NCBI RefSeq assembly: GCF_039521565.1 | Contig: NZ_BAAACP010000002.1 | Location: forward strand, 124,001-188,000 | Length of the DNA stretch: 64,000 nt | Reading direction: 5' to 3' | Source of the DNA: Paraclostridium tenue | GTDB taxonomy: Bacteria > Bacillota > Clostridia > Peptostreptococcales > Peptostreptococcaceae | Part shown: one piece after another, positions 53,235-61,840 of the stretch | Layout of the letters: each line of letters opens with the position of its first letter | Numbering within the stretch: the first letter of the stretch is position 1 | Made by a program: the position numbers and the translations under genes | Notes under the pieces: generated by a model | Told to the model about the DNA's origin: nothing | What the model saw: only the letters and a program-made list of their open reading frames with translations | Databases searched by the model: none

Positions 53235-54170
53235 TTATACTCTTACTGGTTCTAACTCATTCTCATTTACACTATGTTTAATTTTTTTGGATTTAGGTTT
53301 TTTGATTGCTATTAATGCTGATAATACCATAAATATGACCCCTATTAATTTTCCAACAGAAAATGATTCACCTAAAATTGTCCATCCTATAATTACTGAT
53401 ACTATTAACTCTGTTGAAGCTAAAATTCCAGCAATTGATAAATCTATTCCTGTTGATATTCCATTTAAATAAAATATATATGCAGCAGCTGCTGGTATAA
53501 TACCTAACCCTAACATAATAGTAAGTACACTTATATCATTTGCATATGAAATCAATTCAAAAGGTTTTGCCAAAGGTGTCATTAATATAGATCCAATTAA
53601 AAATCCATATATTAACAATGTTATTCCCTCACATTCTTTAAGTGCACCTTTGCTTATTATAGACATACAAGCATATGTTATAGCAGACATTATTCCTAGT
53701 AAAATACCATTCATATTAAGTTGACCTAAATTTAAACTTCCTCCTGTAACAGCTAATATTGCTCCCATAAAACAAACAACCAGTGATATTATTTTAATTT
53801 TATTAAGTCTTTCTTTATATATTACTATTGATAAAAAAGTTAAAAATAAAGGTGAAGTGTATAAAAGTACTGCAGATGCTGATACTCCTATAGAATCTAT
53901 AGAATTAAAATAACACATATTAAACCCTGCTTGACTTACTATACCTACCATTATACAATAAAGTAAACCTTTTTTACTTATTTTAAGTGCACTTGGCATT
54001 TTAAAACAACTATAAATAAATAATACCAAAAATCCTAAAAATAATCTTAAAAATGCAACCTGTTCTGGAGTTAATCCATGTCCTAATAGAGAATTTGCAA
54101 ATAATCCGATAGTAGCCCAACAAACTCCTGCAACTACTACAAATAAATACCCTTTACTTTTTTGATTCAT
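53235..54170 (-). CDS. EamA-family (DMT) transporter with sigma-54 promoter
   Basis: The 311-residue membrane protein has ten helices in two EamA repeats (VVAGVCWATIGLFANSLLG; LGIMSAITYACMSIISKGAL) and the usual late LGESFSVGKLIGVIFMVLSALIAI. It should export a small metabolite or amino acid. A -24/-12 promoter lies 41-59 bases upstream and a sigma54 activator is divergent, so expression is probably induced by a ligand sensed by that activator. Start behind AAAGGGGGTAAGAAA. Confidence 0.92.
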   Translation of the reverse strand: MNQKSKGYLFVVVAGVCWATIGLFANSLLGHGLTPEQVAFLRLFLGFLVLFIYSCFKMPSALKISKKGLLYCIMVGIVSQAGFNMCYFNSIDSIGVSASAVLLYTSPLFLTFLSIVIYKERLNKIKIISLVVCFMGAILAVTGGSLNLGQLNMNGILLGIMSAITYACMSIISKGALKECEGITLLIYGFLIGSILMTPLAKPFELISYANDISVLTIMLGLGIIPAAAAYIFYLNGISTGIDLSIAGILASTELIVSVIIGWTILGESFSVGKLIGVIFMVLSALIAIKKPKSKKIKHSVNENELEPVRV

Positions 54171-54210
54171 TTTCTTACCCCCTTTTATTAAGTTATTCTA
54201 CTTATTTATT

Positions 54211-54229
54211 AAAGCAATTCTCATGCCAA
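54211..54229 (-). promoter_or_regulatory. Sigma-54 (-24/-12) promoter of the EamA transporter
   Basis: Read leftward the sequence is TTGGCATGAGAATTGCTTT. The GG of the -24 box and the GC of the -12 box are 12 bases apart, exactly as in the consensus TGGCAC-N5-TTGC. The -12 element ends about 40 bases before the transporter start codon, leaving room for a start near 54202. The neighbouring gene encodes a sigma54 activator, which makes chance unlikely. Confidence 0.88.
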
Positions 54230-54289
54230 TATAAATTCACTTTATATTCATTGAAATCTCATATAAGTTCAATACTTTAAATATATAAT

Positions 54290-54390
54290 AAGTCTAATTT
54301 GATTTATATATCAATTTATTCCAAGTTAGTTTTGACTTATATATTTATAAATCTACTAATCTCAATTAGGTATTAAGTTGATTTTGACTT
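54290..54390. promoter_or_regulatory. Repeated dyads, probable enhancer sites of the sigma-54 activator
   Basis: Two close copies of an imperfect dyad, AAGTTAGTTTTGACTT (54323-54338) and AAGTTGATTTTGACTT (54375-54390), and a weaker third, AAGTCTAATTTGATTT (54290-54305), share the pattern AAGTY-N6-TGAYTT. They lie 60 to 180 bases upstream of the -24/-12 promoter, the normal place for upstream activating sequences. Strong copies are 52 bases apart, about five helical turns; the weak copy is 33 bases, about three turns, away. Confidence 0.6.
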
Positions 54391-54443
54391 ACCACTATAC
54401 TATAATAAAATTAATTTATATATAATAGTAATTTTGGGGGTAT

Positions 54444-55826
54444 TTGAAATTGATATATGATAATAACTTCTTTGAAAAAATACTTGAAGCTTCACATGAT
54501 GAGATATTTGTATGTGATAAAGATGGATATATGATTTATTGTAATAAAGCATTTGAATCTAATTATGGAATTAATAGACATGAAATGATGGGTAAAACTG
54601 CTATGTTTCTAAACGAAGCTGGTTACTCAAATCAAACACCAATTCCTTATGTAGTTAAACATGGAAAAAAAGTTTCTATGGAACAAAAAACTATAACTGG
54701 AAAATCACTTATAATAACTGCAACACCTGTATTTAACAAAAATGGTAGTATAGATTTTATAGTTGAAAATTCTAGGGATATAAGTGAATTAAATGAAATA
54801 AAAAATAGTCTTAAACATACTAAACATCAGCTTAAAGAATATAAAAATAAAATAGATTCTTTAAGTAATTCTCAATCGCTGATATATAATGATACTACTA
54901 TAAAGGGAAATAGTATGAAATCAATTTTAGAGATATCTAAAAATGTGGCTAAAACTGATGTTAACGTTTTATTGCTTGGTGAATCTGGATGTGGGAAAAC
55001 AACACTAGCTAAACATATCCACTTAAATAGCCCAAGAGCTAATAAACCGTTTATAACTATAAACTGCTCTACTATATCTCCAAATTTGCTTGAATCTGAA
55101 TTATTTGGTTATGAATCAGGAGCCTTTACTGGAGCCAATTCAAAAGGTAAATTAGGGCTTGTTGAATTAGCTAATGGAGGAACATTATTCTTAGATGAAA
55201 TAGGCGATATTCCATCTGAATTACAATCAAAATTTTTACAACTTATACAAGATAAAACTTTTATATCTGTTGGAGGAGTAAAAACTAAAAAAGTAGATAT
55301 AAGATTTATATCTGCTACTAATGTAAATTTATTAGATTGTGTAAATCAAAAAAAATTTAGAGAAGACTTGTATTATCGTATAAATGTTGTAGAACTAAAA
55401 ATTCCTCCACTTAGAAATCGTAAAGAAGATTTATTAGAACTTATTTTTCATTTTTTTAAAAAATACTCTAAATCTTTTAATTTAAACAAAACTATGTCTA
55501 CAAAAGTTATAAATACTTTATTAAATTATGATTATCCTGGTAACATAAGAGAACTTGAAAATATAATTCAAAATATATTAGTGACTTCAAATTCTGATAT
55601 AATAGATATAGATAATTTGCCAAAATCAGTTTTAAGTCACGATAGTTTAATAAAAAATGATGATAACAGCTCATTAGACATATTAATGAATAACTATGAA
55701 AAAATATTAATAGAAAAAACATATAAAAATCATCCTAGTTCTTATAAACTTGCTACAGCTCTAAATATATCTCAATCTAGAGCAAGTAGACTTATTCGAA
55801 AACATATAAATAAAGAAATAAAGTAG
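54444..55826 (+). CDS. PAS-domain sigma-54-dependent transcriptional activator
   Basis: The 460-residue protein has an N-terminal PAS domain (about 8-115: ILEASHDEIFVCDKDGYMIYCN), a short coiled linker, an AAA+ domain with Walker A GESGCGKTT (179-187), GAFTGA (226-231, the loop that touches sigma54), Walker B GGTLFLDEIGD and the R-finger region, and a C-terminal Fis-type HTH (SYKLATALNISQSRASRLIRK). It has no receiver domain, so the PAS domain probably binds a ligand. The start is TTG at 54444 or 54450, behind TTTTGGGGG. It surely regulates the divergent EamA gene. Confidence 0.93.
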   Translation: MKLIYDNNFFEKILEASHDEIFVCDKDGYMIYCNKAFESNYGINRHEMMGKTAMFLNEAGYSNQTPIPYVVKHGKKVSMEQKTITGKSLIITATPVFNKNGSIDFIVENSRDISELNEIKNSLKHTKHQLKEYKNKIDSLSNSQSLIYNDTTIKGNSMKSILEISKNVAKTDVNVLLLGESGCGKTTLAKHIHLNSPRANKPFITINCSTISPNLLESELFGYESGAFTGANSKGKLGLVELANGGTLFLDEIGDIPSELQSKFLQLIQDKTFISVGGVKTKKVDIRFISATNVNLLDCVNQKKFREDLYYRINVVELKIPPLRNRKEDLLELIFHFFKKYSKSFNLNKTMSTKVINTLLNYDYPGNIRELENIIQNILVTSNSDIIDIDNLPKSVLSHDSLIKNDDNSSLDILMNNYEKILIEKTYKNHPSSYKLATALNISQSRASRLIRKHINKEIK

Positions 55827-55860
55827 GTTTAAATTTAAACCTACTTTATTTCTTTATTTA
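55807..55860. terminator. 27-bp perfect palindrome terminating two convergent genes
   Basis: Each base from 55807 to 55833 pairs with 55860 back to 55834, with no unpaired base; the core is AAGTAGGTTTAAATTTAAACC. The last five sense codons and stop of the activator, and the last lysine codon and stop of the DJ-1-like gene, lie within it. Confidence 0.88.
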
Positions 55861-56420
55861 CAATTATTATAAAAATTTACCAGCATATCTTCTTTAATTT
55901 CCATATATTTATCTTCATAACCTAATTTTTTAAGTATAACTAAAGAAAATTCTATAGCTGTAGCTGGGCCTCTACTAGTTATTATATTACTATCTTCAAC
56001 AACTACTTTATCTTCTATATAATCTAACTTATTTTTATCTTTTATAAATCCAGGGTAAGATGTACATTTTTTATTTTCTAATATACCAAAGCTTTCTAAT
56101 GCTTCAGGAGCTGCACATATAGCTGCTATTATTTTTTTATCTTCATTAAAATTTTGAACAAGTTCTTTTACCTTTTGATTATCACGTAAATTATATGCTC
56201 CTGGTAATCCTCCTGGTAAAACTACACCATCATATTCGTTTATATCTATACTATTTATATTTACATCAGCTTTAACTTGTATATTATGTGTTCCTTTTAC
56301 ATAATCATTCTCTATTGAACACATATCACATTTTAAATCTGCCCTTCTTAATACATCTACAGCCGTCAAAGCTTCTATTTCTTCAAATCCATCAGCTAAT
56401 AAAACTAATATTTTTTTCAT
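55854..56420 (-). CDS. DJ-1/PfpI-family protein
   Basis: The 188-residue protein has KILVLLADGFEEIEALTAVDVLRRA, GVVLPGGLPGAYNL, the nucleophile elbow IAAICAAPEALE (reactive cysteine) and GPATAIEFSLVILKKLG, matching the DJ-1/YajL branch. Members are linked to oxidative stress or glyoxal detoxification. Start behind AATAGGAGG. It is the last gene of a three-gene leftward unit cinA-HAD-DJ-1. Confidence 0.9.
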   Translation of the reverse strand: MKKILVLLADGFEEIEALTAVDVLRRADLKCDMCSIENDYVKGTHNIQVKADVNINSIDINEYDGVVLPGGLPGAYNLRDNQKVKELVQNFNEDKKIIAAICAAPEALESFGILENKKCTSYPGFIKDKNKLDYIEDKVVVEDSNIITSRGPATAIEFSLVILKKLGYEDKYMEIKEDMLVNFYNNCK

Positions 56421-56436
56421 AAATTCCTCCTATTTG

Positions 56437-57219
56437 TTAAACTTCTTTATTTATATATTTTATTTTTGTAATAGCATCACTTACAGAGTTAGCAATATAG
56501 TTAGCACTTTCTTTAACTTCTTTTCTTGAGTTTATCATTGCAAAACTATATTTTGTAGTTTTAAGCATACTTATATCATTTGGAGAATCTCCAATTGTAG
56601 CTATTTCATCTAAACTTGCACCTAATATTTTGCATACCTTTTTTATAGCTTCATGTTTTGATACTCCTTTAGGTACTAAATTTAAAGTATGTTCTGATGA
56701 AAAATATATATCTAAAACTTCATCAAATTCTTCTTTTAAAAATAACTCCAATCTATATAATTCTTCTATATCTTGAGAAACTATTCCTATATTTCCTACT
56801 AAATTATCATAAGTATCTTTATTTGAAAATTCTTTATCTACTATGTACTCATTAGTATAAATTTTAAAGAAATCATTTTCTTCCAATAAAACAACTTTTC
56901 CATTAAACTTAAAATACATAGTTGCTATATCTGAGTCAAACTCAGCGATTACTTTTTTTACTATATTATCATCTATAGTTCCCTTAAAAACTAAATTATG
57001 ATTACTATCATATATATATGAACCATTTTCACATATATAATATCCATTCATATTTATATCATTATTTGTCATTCTTACTGCTTGAGAAAATATTCTTCCT
57101 GTAGCTACATTAAATACAATGCCTTCATGTTCAATATTTTCTATAGAATTAGCATCTTCTCTTGATATTCCATTATTGTATAATGTTCCATCTAAATCGC
57201 AAAATATATATTTTATCAT
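56437..57219 (-). CDS. HAD-superfamily hydrolase, Cof type
   Basis: The 260-residue protein has motif I FCDLDGTLYNNG, motif III lysine near GVSKHEAIKKVCKILG and motif IV IATIGDSPNDISMLK, with the C2 cap of the Cof (HAD-IIB) subfamily between. These enzymes dephosphorylate sugar phosphates or flavin nucleotides. It lies between cinA and the DJ-1-like gene with gaps of 13 and 16 bases, so is co-transcribed. The substrate is unknown. Confidence 0.9.
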   Translation of the reverse strand: MIKYIFCDLDGTLYNNGISREDANSIENIEHEGIVFNVATGRIFSQAVRMTNNDINMNGYYICENGSYIYDSNHNLVFKGTIDDNIVKKVIAEFDSDIATMYFKFNGKVVLLEENDFFKIYTNEYIVDKEFSNKDTYDNLVGNIGIVSQDIEELYRLELFLKEEFDEVLDIYFSSEHTLNLVPKGVSKHEAIKKVCKILGASLDEIATIGDSPNDISMLKTTKYSFAMINSRKEVKESANYIANSVSDAITKIKYINKEV

Positions 57220-57232
57220 CTGTCTACTCCTT

Positions 57233-58465
57233 TTATTTTAAAAGTTCTAATCTAAGTAAGTTTAATGCTTCATTAGTGGCTCTATTTCTTATTTTATCTC
57301 TACTTCCTGAAAAATTACACTTTTTAACTTTGACATCTCCATTTATGTAAATCCCTATATATACCAATCCAACTGGTTTTTCATCAGTCCCTCCTCCCGG
57401 TCCTGCAATTCCAGTTGTAGATAGTCCAATATTTGTATTTAAGTTTTTAGCTATACCTACAGCCATTTCTATAGCTGTTTCACTACTAACTGCTCCATAT
57501 TTATCTAAAGTTTCTTTTTTAACACCTAATCTATTCATCTTAGCCTCATTAGAATATGTTACACATCCTTCCATGAAGCTTTGCGATATACCTGGGTAAT
57601 CTATAAGTTTTGATGAAACCATACCTCCAGTACAAGATTCACTCACAGCTATAGTCATATTATTTTTAACTAATAACTTAGCTACAATTTCTTCTAAAGT
57701 AGTGTTATCATACCCATATATATATTTACCAACTCTACCTTTAATTTTGTCTTCTATAGATTTTATTAAATCATTTGCTTTTTTATTATCTTTAGACTTA
57801 GCAGTTATTCTAATAGTAACTTCATTTTCCTTAGCATATAAAGCTATAGTTGGATTGCTTTGTTCATTAATAATGTCAATTAATTTTTCTTCTAATTCCG
57901 ATTCTCCTATACCTATAAACCTTAAAGTTTTAGATATTAGTTTATAGTCAGTTAAACTTTGTAAATAACTTTTAACACTATTATTAAACATAGGAATCAT
58001 TTCTTTTGGTGGTCCTGGAAGTAGTATTATCTTTTTATTTTCTTTTTTTAATATTACACCTGGAGCTGTTCCATTTGGATTATCTAGTATAATACAATCT
58101 TTTGGGAAGTAAGCTTGCTTTTTATTATTTTCAGTTGGTTTTAGTCCTAATTTTTCAAAGTAAGATTTTATATTTTCCCATATATCACTATAAAAAACTA
58201 ATTCTTGGTTAAAATATTTAGCTGCAATTTCTTTTGTTATATCATCATTAGTAGGTCCTAATCCACCAGTAGTTATTACTATATCACTTCTTTTAAAAGC
58301 TTCTTCCAATAAATTTAATAATCTAGTTTCATTGTCTCCTACTGTTTCTTGGTAATAAACTTCTACTCCAATACTAGCTAACTCTTTTGCTAAAAATTGA
58401 GAATTTGTATTTACAATATCCCCTAGTAATATCTCAGTTCCTACTGTTATAATTTCTGCTTTCAT
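57233..58465 (-). CDS. cinA: CinA-family protein (nicotinamide-nucleotide amidase)
   Basis: The 410-residue protein has an N-terminal MoCF-like domain (AEIITVGTEILLGDIVNTNSQFLA, TTGGLGPTNDDITKEI, LLPGPPKEM) and a C-terminal deamidase domain from about residue 255 (MTIAVSESCTGGMVSSKLIDYPG, GAVSSETAIEMAVG, STTGIAGPGGGTDEKPVGLVYI). CinA deamidates NMN in pyridine-nucleotide recycling and is often linked with recA. It heads the three-gene unit; the start follows AAAAAAGGTGAAGAT. Confidence 0.94.
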   Translation of the reverse strand: MKAEIITVGTEILLGDIVNTNSQFLAKELASIGVEVYYQETVGDNETRLLNLLEEAFKRSDIVITTGGLGPTNDDITKEIAAKYFNQELVFYSDIWENIKSYFEKLGLKPTENNKKQAYFPKDCIILDNPNGTAPGVILKKENKKIILLPGPPKEMIPMFNNSVKSYLQSLTDYKLISKTLRFIGIGESELEEKLIDIINEQSNPTIALYAKENEVTIRITAKSKDNKKANDLIKSIEDKIKGRVGKYIYGYDNTTLEEIVAKLLVKNNMTIAVSESCTGGMVSSKLIDYPGISQSFMEGCVTYSNEAKMNRLGVKKETLDKYGAVSSETAIEMAVGIAKNLNTNIGLSTTGIAGPGGGTDEKPVGLVYIGIYINGDVKVKKCNFSGSRDKIRNRATNEALNLLRLELLK

Positions 58466-58720
58466 ATCTTCACCTTTTTTCTAAATAGATTTATACCCTA
58501 ATATTAACATATTTTAATTAATATTGTCTTATACTTTTATTTAAGGTATTTATATAAAAAATTATATACTTTTTTCAAAAATTTTAAAACTTATTATTTT
58601 TTTATTTCCAAGGAAATCAACTAATCAAGCTATATTTTATAAGTATATAAAATATTTAAATTAATATTTTTCCTTATATAACATATACATAATTTATATA
58701 TGTTGAAATGGAGGAATATT

Positions 58721-59872
58721 ATGTTTGATAAAACTACTTCTCCTAAGTTTAAACAATTTGGTGATATAGTAAATAAAGAAATGACATTAAAATCTAAAAA
58801 TATTTTATACGAATTTAAAAATAAAAAAATTGATAGTTTAAAACTTACAGATAGTAATGATATATACATAAATGTAGTAAATGGAATTGCTATGATTTTA
58901 TTATCTATAGACTGTAAAAATATAATATCATTTATAATAAATAGACCAATAAGGTTAAAAAAAGATGTTTGCTTTAACCTTATTTCAGTATCTGATAATG
59001 CATCAGTTTATATTTCATATTCAAGTAAATATCTTAATTGTATATCTTTAAATGAAGACTATAAATATAGTTCTATATCTTCTTCTTTAAATATAAAAGA
59101 GATTTATACAAAATTTTATCAAGAAAAAGGCTTAAATTATAATTTTAGTGGAGAATCTCATCCTTATTGGGAATTAACTTATGTAGATAAAGGTAAACTA
59201 TATACAAATATAAATAATACTTCTTATTCTTTAGAACAAGGAGATTTAATATTTTATGCACCTTTTCAATTTCACACTCAATATACTTTAAATAATAATT
59301 CTAGTTCTTATCTAACAATAAACTTTAATATGGATTTTAAAAATTATGAATTACTTTGCAATAAAGTCTTTAAACTTAATAGAAACTCTTATCATATTAT
59401 TAAATTACTTATAAGTGAACTTTCTAACGATGATATTTATTCCAATGATTTATCACTTTGTTATTTAAAGCAACTAATTATAAACATTTTAAGATTAGGA
59501 AGTTCTTATAAGAATTTTAAGCCAACTACTAATATGCAACAATCTTACGAAGATAATCTTTTAAATGAAATTTTAAATTTTATAAATATAAATATTAATA
59601 ATAAAATTTATATAGAAACAATATGTGATAAATTTTGTATAAGTAGTACTATGCTTCACTCATTATTTAAAAAGAATATGAATGTTACTGTAAAAAGTTA
59701 TATAAATAATCTTAAACTAAATAAAAGTAAAGAATTAATTAAACATTCATCTTTTACTCTTAGTGAAATTTCTGATGTGCTTAGTTTTTCTTCTATTCAT
59801 TATTTTTCTAGAAAGTTTAAATCCCATTTTGGCATTTCTCCTACTGAATATGCTAAATCTATATATAAATAA
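58721..59872 (+). CDS. AraC-family transcriptional regulator
   Basis: The 383-residue protein has a central cupin (about 150-240: HPYWELTYVDKGKLYTNINN, QGDLIFYAPFQFHTQYTL), and a C-terminal double HTH (about 285-380: ICDKFCISSTMLHSLFKKNM, SEISDVLSFSSIHYFSRKFKSHFGISPTEY). The first 140 residues are unknown. I start at the ATG at 58721 behind GGAGGAAT. It faces the amino-sugar operon tail to tail and could control it, though the upstream region of that operon lies elsewhere. Confidence 0.9.
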   Translation: MFDKTTSPKFKQFGDIVNKEMTLKSKNILYEFKNKKIDSLKLTDSNDIYINVVNGIAMILLSIDCKNIISFIINRPIRLKKDVCFNLISVSDNASVYISYSSKYLNCISLNEDYKYSSISSSLNIKEIYTKFYQEKGLNYNFSGESHPYWELTYVDKGKLYTNINNTSYSLEQGDLIFYAPFQFHTQYTLNNNSSSYLTINFNMDFKNYELLCNKVFKLNRNSYHIIKLLISELSNDDIYSNDLSLCYLKQLIINILRLGSSYKNFKPTTNMQQSYEDNLLNEILNFINININNKIYIETICDKFCISSTMLHSLFKKNMNVTVKSYINNLKLNKSKELIKHSSFTLSEISDVLSFSSIHYFSRKFKSHFGISPTEYAKSIYK

Positions 59873-59904
59873 AAAATTGAGGAGTTCAAGTTCCTCAATT
59901 TTTT
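59871..59904. terminator. Bidirectional terminator
   Basis: A 13-bp stem AAAAAATTGAGGA/TCCTCAATTTTTT with 8-base loop between the AraC gene and the operon end. Confidence 0.85.
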
Positions 59905-60877
59905 ATATAAAATCATACTCTAAATTATTAACCATGTTATTTATAATATCTTCACCTATATTTTCATTGCTTAATTTATATGCTAATAAACAAGCTCCCA
60001 TGTCAGGGCCTAATATAGGCTTTATAAATTTTACACTATATTCATTTAAATATTTTTTAAGTGGCGATAATATTAAATCTCCACTTTTAAATACTCCTCC
60101 TGAATATGAAACTAATATATCACCATCAAATTCTAATTCATTTATTATCATTTTAACAAGTAAACTAAGCTCATAGCCTGCTTCATTAAATATACTTAAT
60201 GCATTTTTATCATTTAAAATTGCACTTTCAAAACATAATTTAGAAAACTGCGCAATTTGAGTTCTATCTTTTTTAATATCATTTAAAACATAATCAATTA
60301 TATCAAAGTCATCATTTATGTTTAATTTTTCTTTTATATTTTTATAAATTAAACCTCTTTCAATTCTTTTATCAGCTTCTTTTGAAAACATCTCAATAGT
60401 TTTTTTACCTATCCAATATGCAGAACCTTCATCACCAATATAATCTCCCCAGCCTCCACATCTAATAGTCTTACCTTTTGAATCTTTACCAAGAGCAATA
60501 GACCCTGTTCCACTTACTATATTTATTCCTTCTTTACCTGCTAAAGACCCAGCTAAACCTACTTCTACATCATTTCCTACTTTAAACTTTATATTTTTCA
60601 ATATTTTTTTTACAATATTATCTATATTTGTTACTACACTTTTTACTTCACCATATCCTGGTAAACCTAGAAAAACACTTTTAATATCATCTTTTGATAC
60701 ATTTGATATTTCTAAAGTTTTATTAAATCCTTCATTTAACACATCTTCAACTCCATTAAATCCTATTTGTTCATAATGGGTTGTTTTTGCTTGATACTTT
60801 GCTATTTTGTAACCTTTTTTATCTATTATAGTAAAGGTTGTTTTGGTTCCGCCTCCATCTACACCTATATAATACAT
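59903..60877 (-). CDS. BadF/N-acetylglucosamine kinase-type sugar kinase
   Basis: The 324-residue ASKHA kinase has YIGVDGGGTKTTFTIIDKKG (phosphate 1), SGTGSIALGKDSKG and CGGWGDYIGDEGSAYWIGKK, the signature of N-acetylglucosamine kinase/glucosamine kinase GspK. It phosphorylates an amino sugar at C6. It is the last gene of the operon agaS-aldolase-PfkB-kinase, so it likely acts on (N-acetyl)galactosamine or glucosamine entering unphosphorylated. It starts behind TATAGGGGGAGAATCT. Confidence 0.88.
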   Translation of the reverse strand: MYYIGVDGGGTKTTFTIIDKKGYKIAKYQAKTTHYEQIGFNGVEDVLNEGFNKTLEISNVSKDDIKSVFLGLPGYGEVKSVVTNIDNIVKKILKNIKFKVGNDVEVGLAGSLAGKEGINIVSGTGSIALGKDSKGKTIRCGGWGDYIGDEGSAYWIGKKTIEMFSKEADKRIERGLIYKNIKEKLNINDDFDIIDYVLNDIKKDRTQIAQFSKLCFESAILNDKNALSIFNEAGYELSLLVKMIINELEFDGDILVSYSGGVFKSGDLILSPLKKYLNEYSVKFIKPILGPDMGACLLAYKLSNENIGEDIINNMVNNLEYDFI

Positions 60878-60901
60878 AGATTCTCCCCCTATATTTGTAT
60901 A

Positions 60902-61840
60902 TCAAACATTAGAAACATACTCATATACCTTGATTTCATCTATAAACTTATCTATATCTTCTAAATTTACATCTCCTGTTGATATATGCATTGCATTTGA
61001 CATCCCACAGGCATTTGATAGCTTTAAAGTATCTTTTAAATCGTATCCTTTTAAAATACCCAATGAGAACCCAGCTATACTAGAGTCTCCACTTCCAACA
61101 GTGTTTACAATTTTTATGTTAGGTATCTCTACTTTATATACAAAATCTTTATTTACTAAAACCATTCCATCCTTTCCCATAGATACACAAATATTTTCTA
61201 CACCTTTAAGTAATATACTCCTAGATATATTTATAATATCATCTACATTTTTTATCTTAATTTTGCTTAAATTCTCAAGTTCTTCAATATTTGGTTTAAT
61301 AAGATAAGGTTTTGAATTAATACCTAATTTTAAACTTTCTCCGCTACTATCCAATATAAATTTTATATTTTTTTGCCTACATAAATTTCCTATTCTTAAG
61401 TAATAGTCCTTAGGTAACCCTTTAGCTAAACTTCCTGATGCAACTAGTATTTCAGTTTCTTCTAAAACTTTACTCAAATAATTTTCAAATTCATCAATTT
61501 CTTCTTTAGTTATATTTGGCCCACTTTCTAAAATCTCAGTACTTTTATTATTTGAATCTATTATATTTAAACAAATTCTAGACTCTTCTTTTATTTGTGT
61601 GAAATTATTTTTAATTCCTATTTCATCTAACTTTGATTTTATATATTTGCCGTTAAATCCACCTAAAAAACCTATACAATTTACGTCTTCCCCAAGTTTT
61701 TTTAAGACTTTAGCTACATTTAATCCTTTTCCGCCTGCTGTTGGATTAACAAAATTGGCTCTTTGCACAGAGCCAATTTCAAATTTATTTAATTTATATA
61801 ATCTATCTATAGATGGATTAAATGTTATAACTGTTATCAT
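60902..61840 (-). CDS. PfkB-family hexose-phosphate kinase (tagatose-6-phosphate kinase / 1-phosphofructokinase type)
   Basis: The 312-residue protein has MITVITFNPSIDRLYKL, PTAGGKGLNVAKVLKKLG, GIKNNFTQIKEESRICLN and the catalytic IVNTVGSGDSSIAGF. LacC, FruK and tagatose-6-phosphate kinases share these; with AgaS and a tagatose-type aldolase next to it, tagatose 6-phosphate is the likely substrate. I use the ATG at 61840, the family's usual N-terminus, which overlaps the aldolase end by 23 bases. A GTG at 61855 is the alternative. Confidence 0.88.
   Translation of the reverse strand: MITVITFNPSIDRLYKLNKFEIGSVQRANFVNPTAGGKGLNVAKVLKKLGEDVNCIGFLGGFNGKYIKSKLDEIGIKNNFTQIKEESRICLNIIDSNNKSTEILESGPNITKEEIDEFENYLSKVLEETEILVASGSLAKGLPKDYYLRIGNLCRQKNIKFILDSSGESLKLGINSKPYLIKPNIEELENLSKIKIKNVDDIINISRSILLKGVENICVSMGKDGMVLVNKDFVYKVEIPNIKIVNTVGSGDSSIAGFSLGILKGYDLKDTLKLSNACGMSNAMHISTGDVNLEDIDKFIDEIKVYEYVSNV

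Noticed and set aside
58605..58618. Short palindrome ATTTCC-AA-GGAAAT upstream of the AraC gene
   Set aside because: Only six base pairs in AT-rich DNA; too weak to claim as an operator without comparison.
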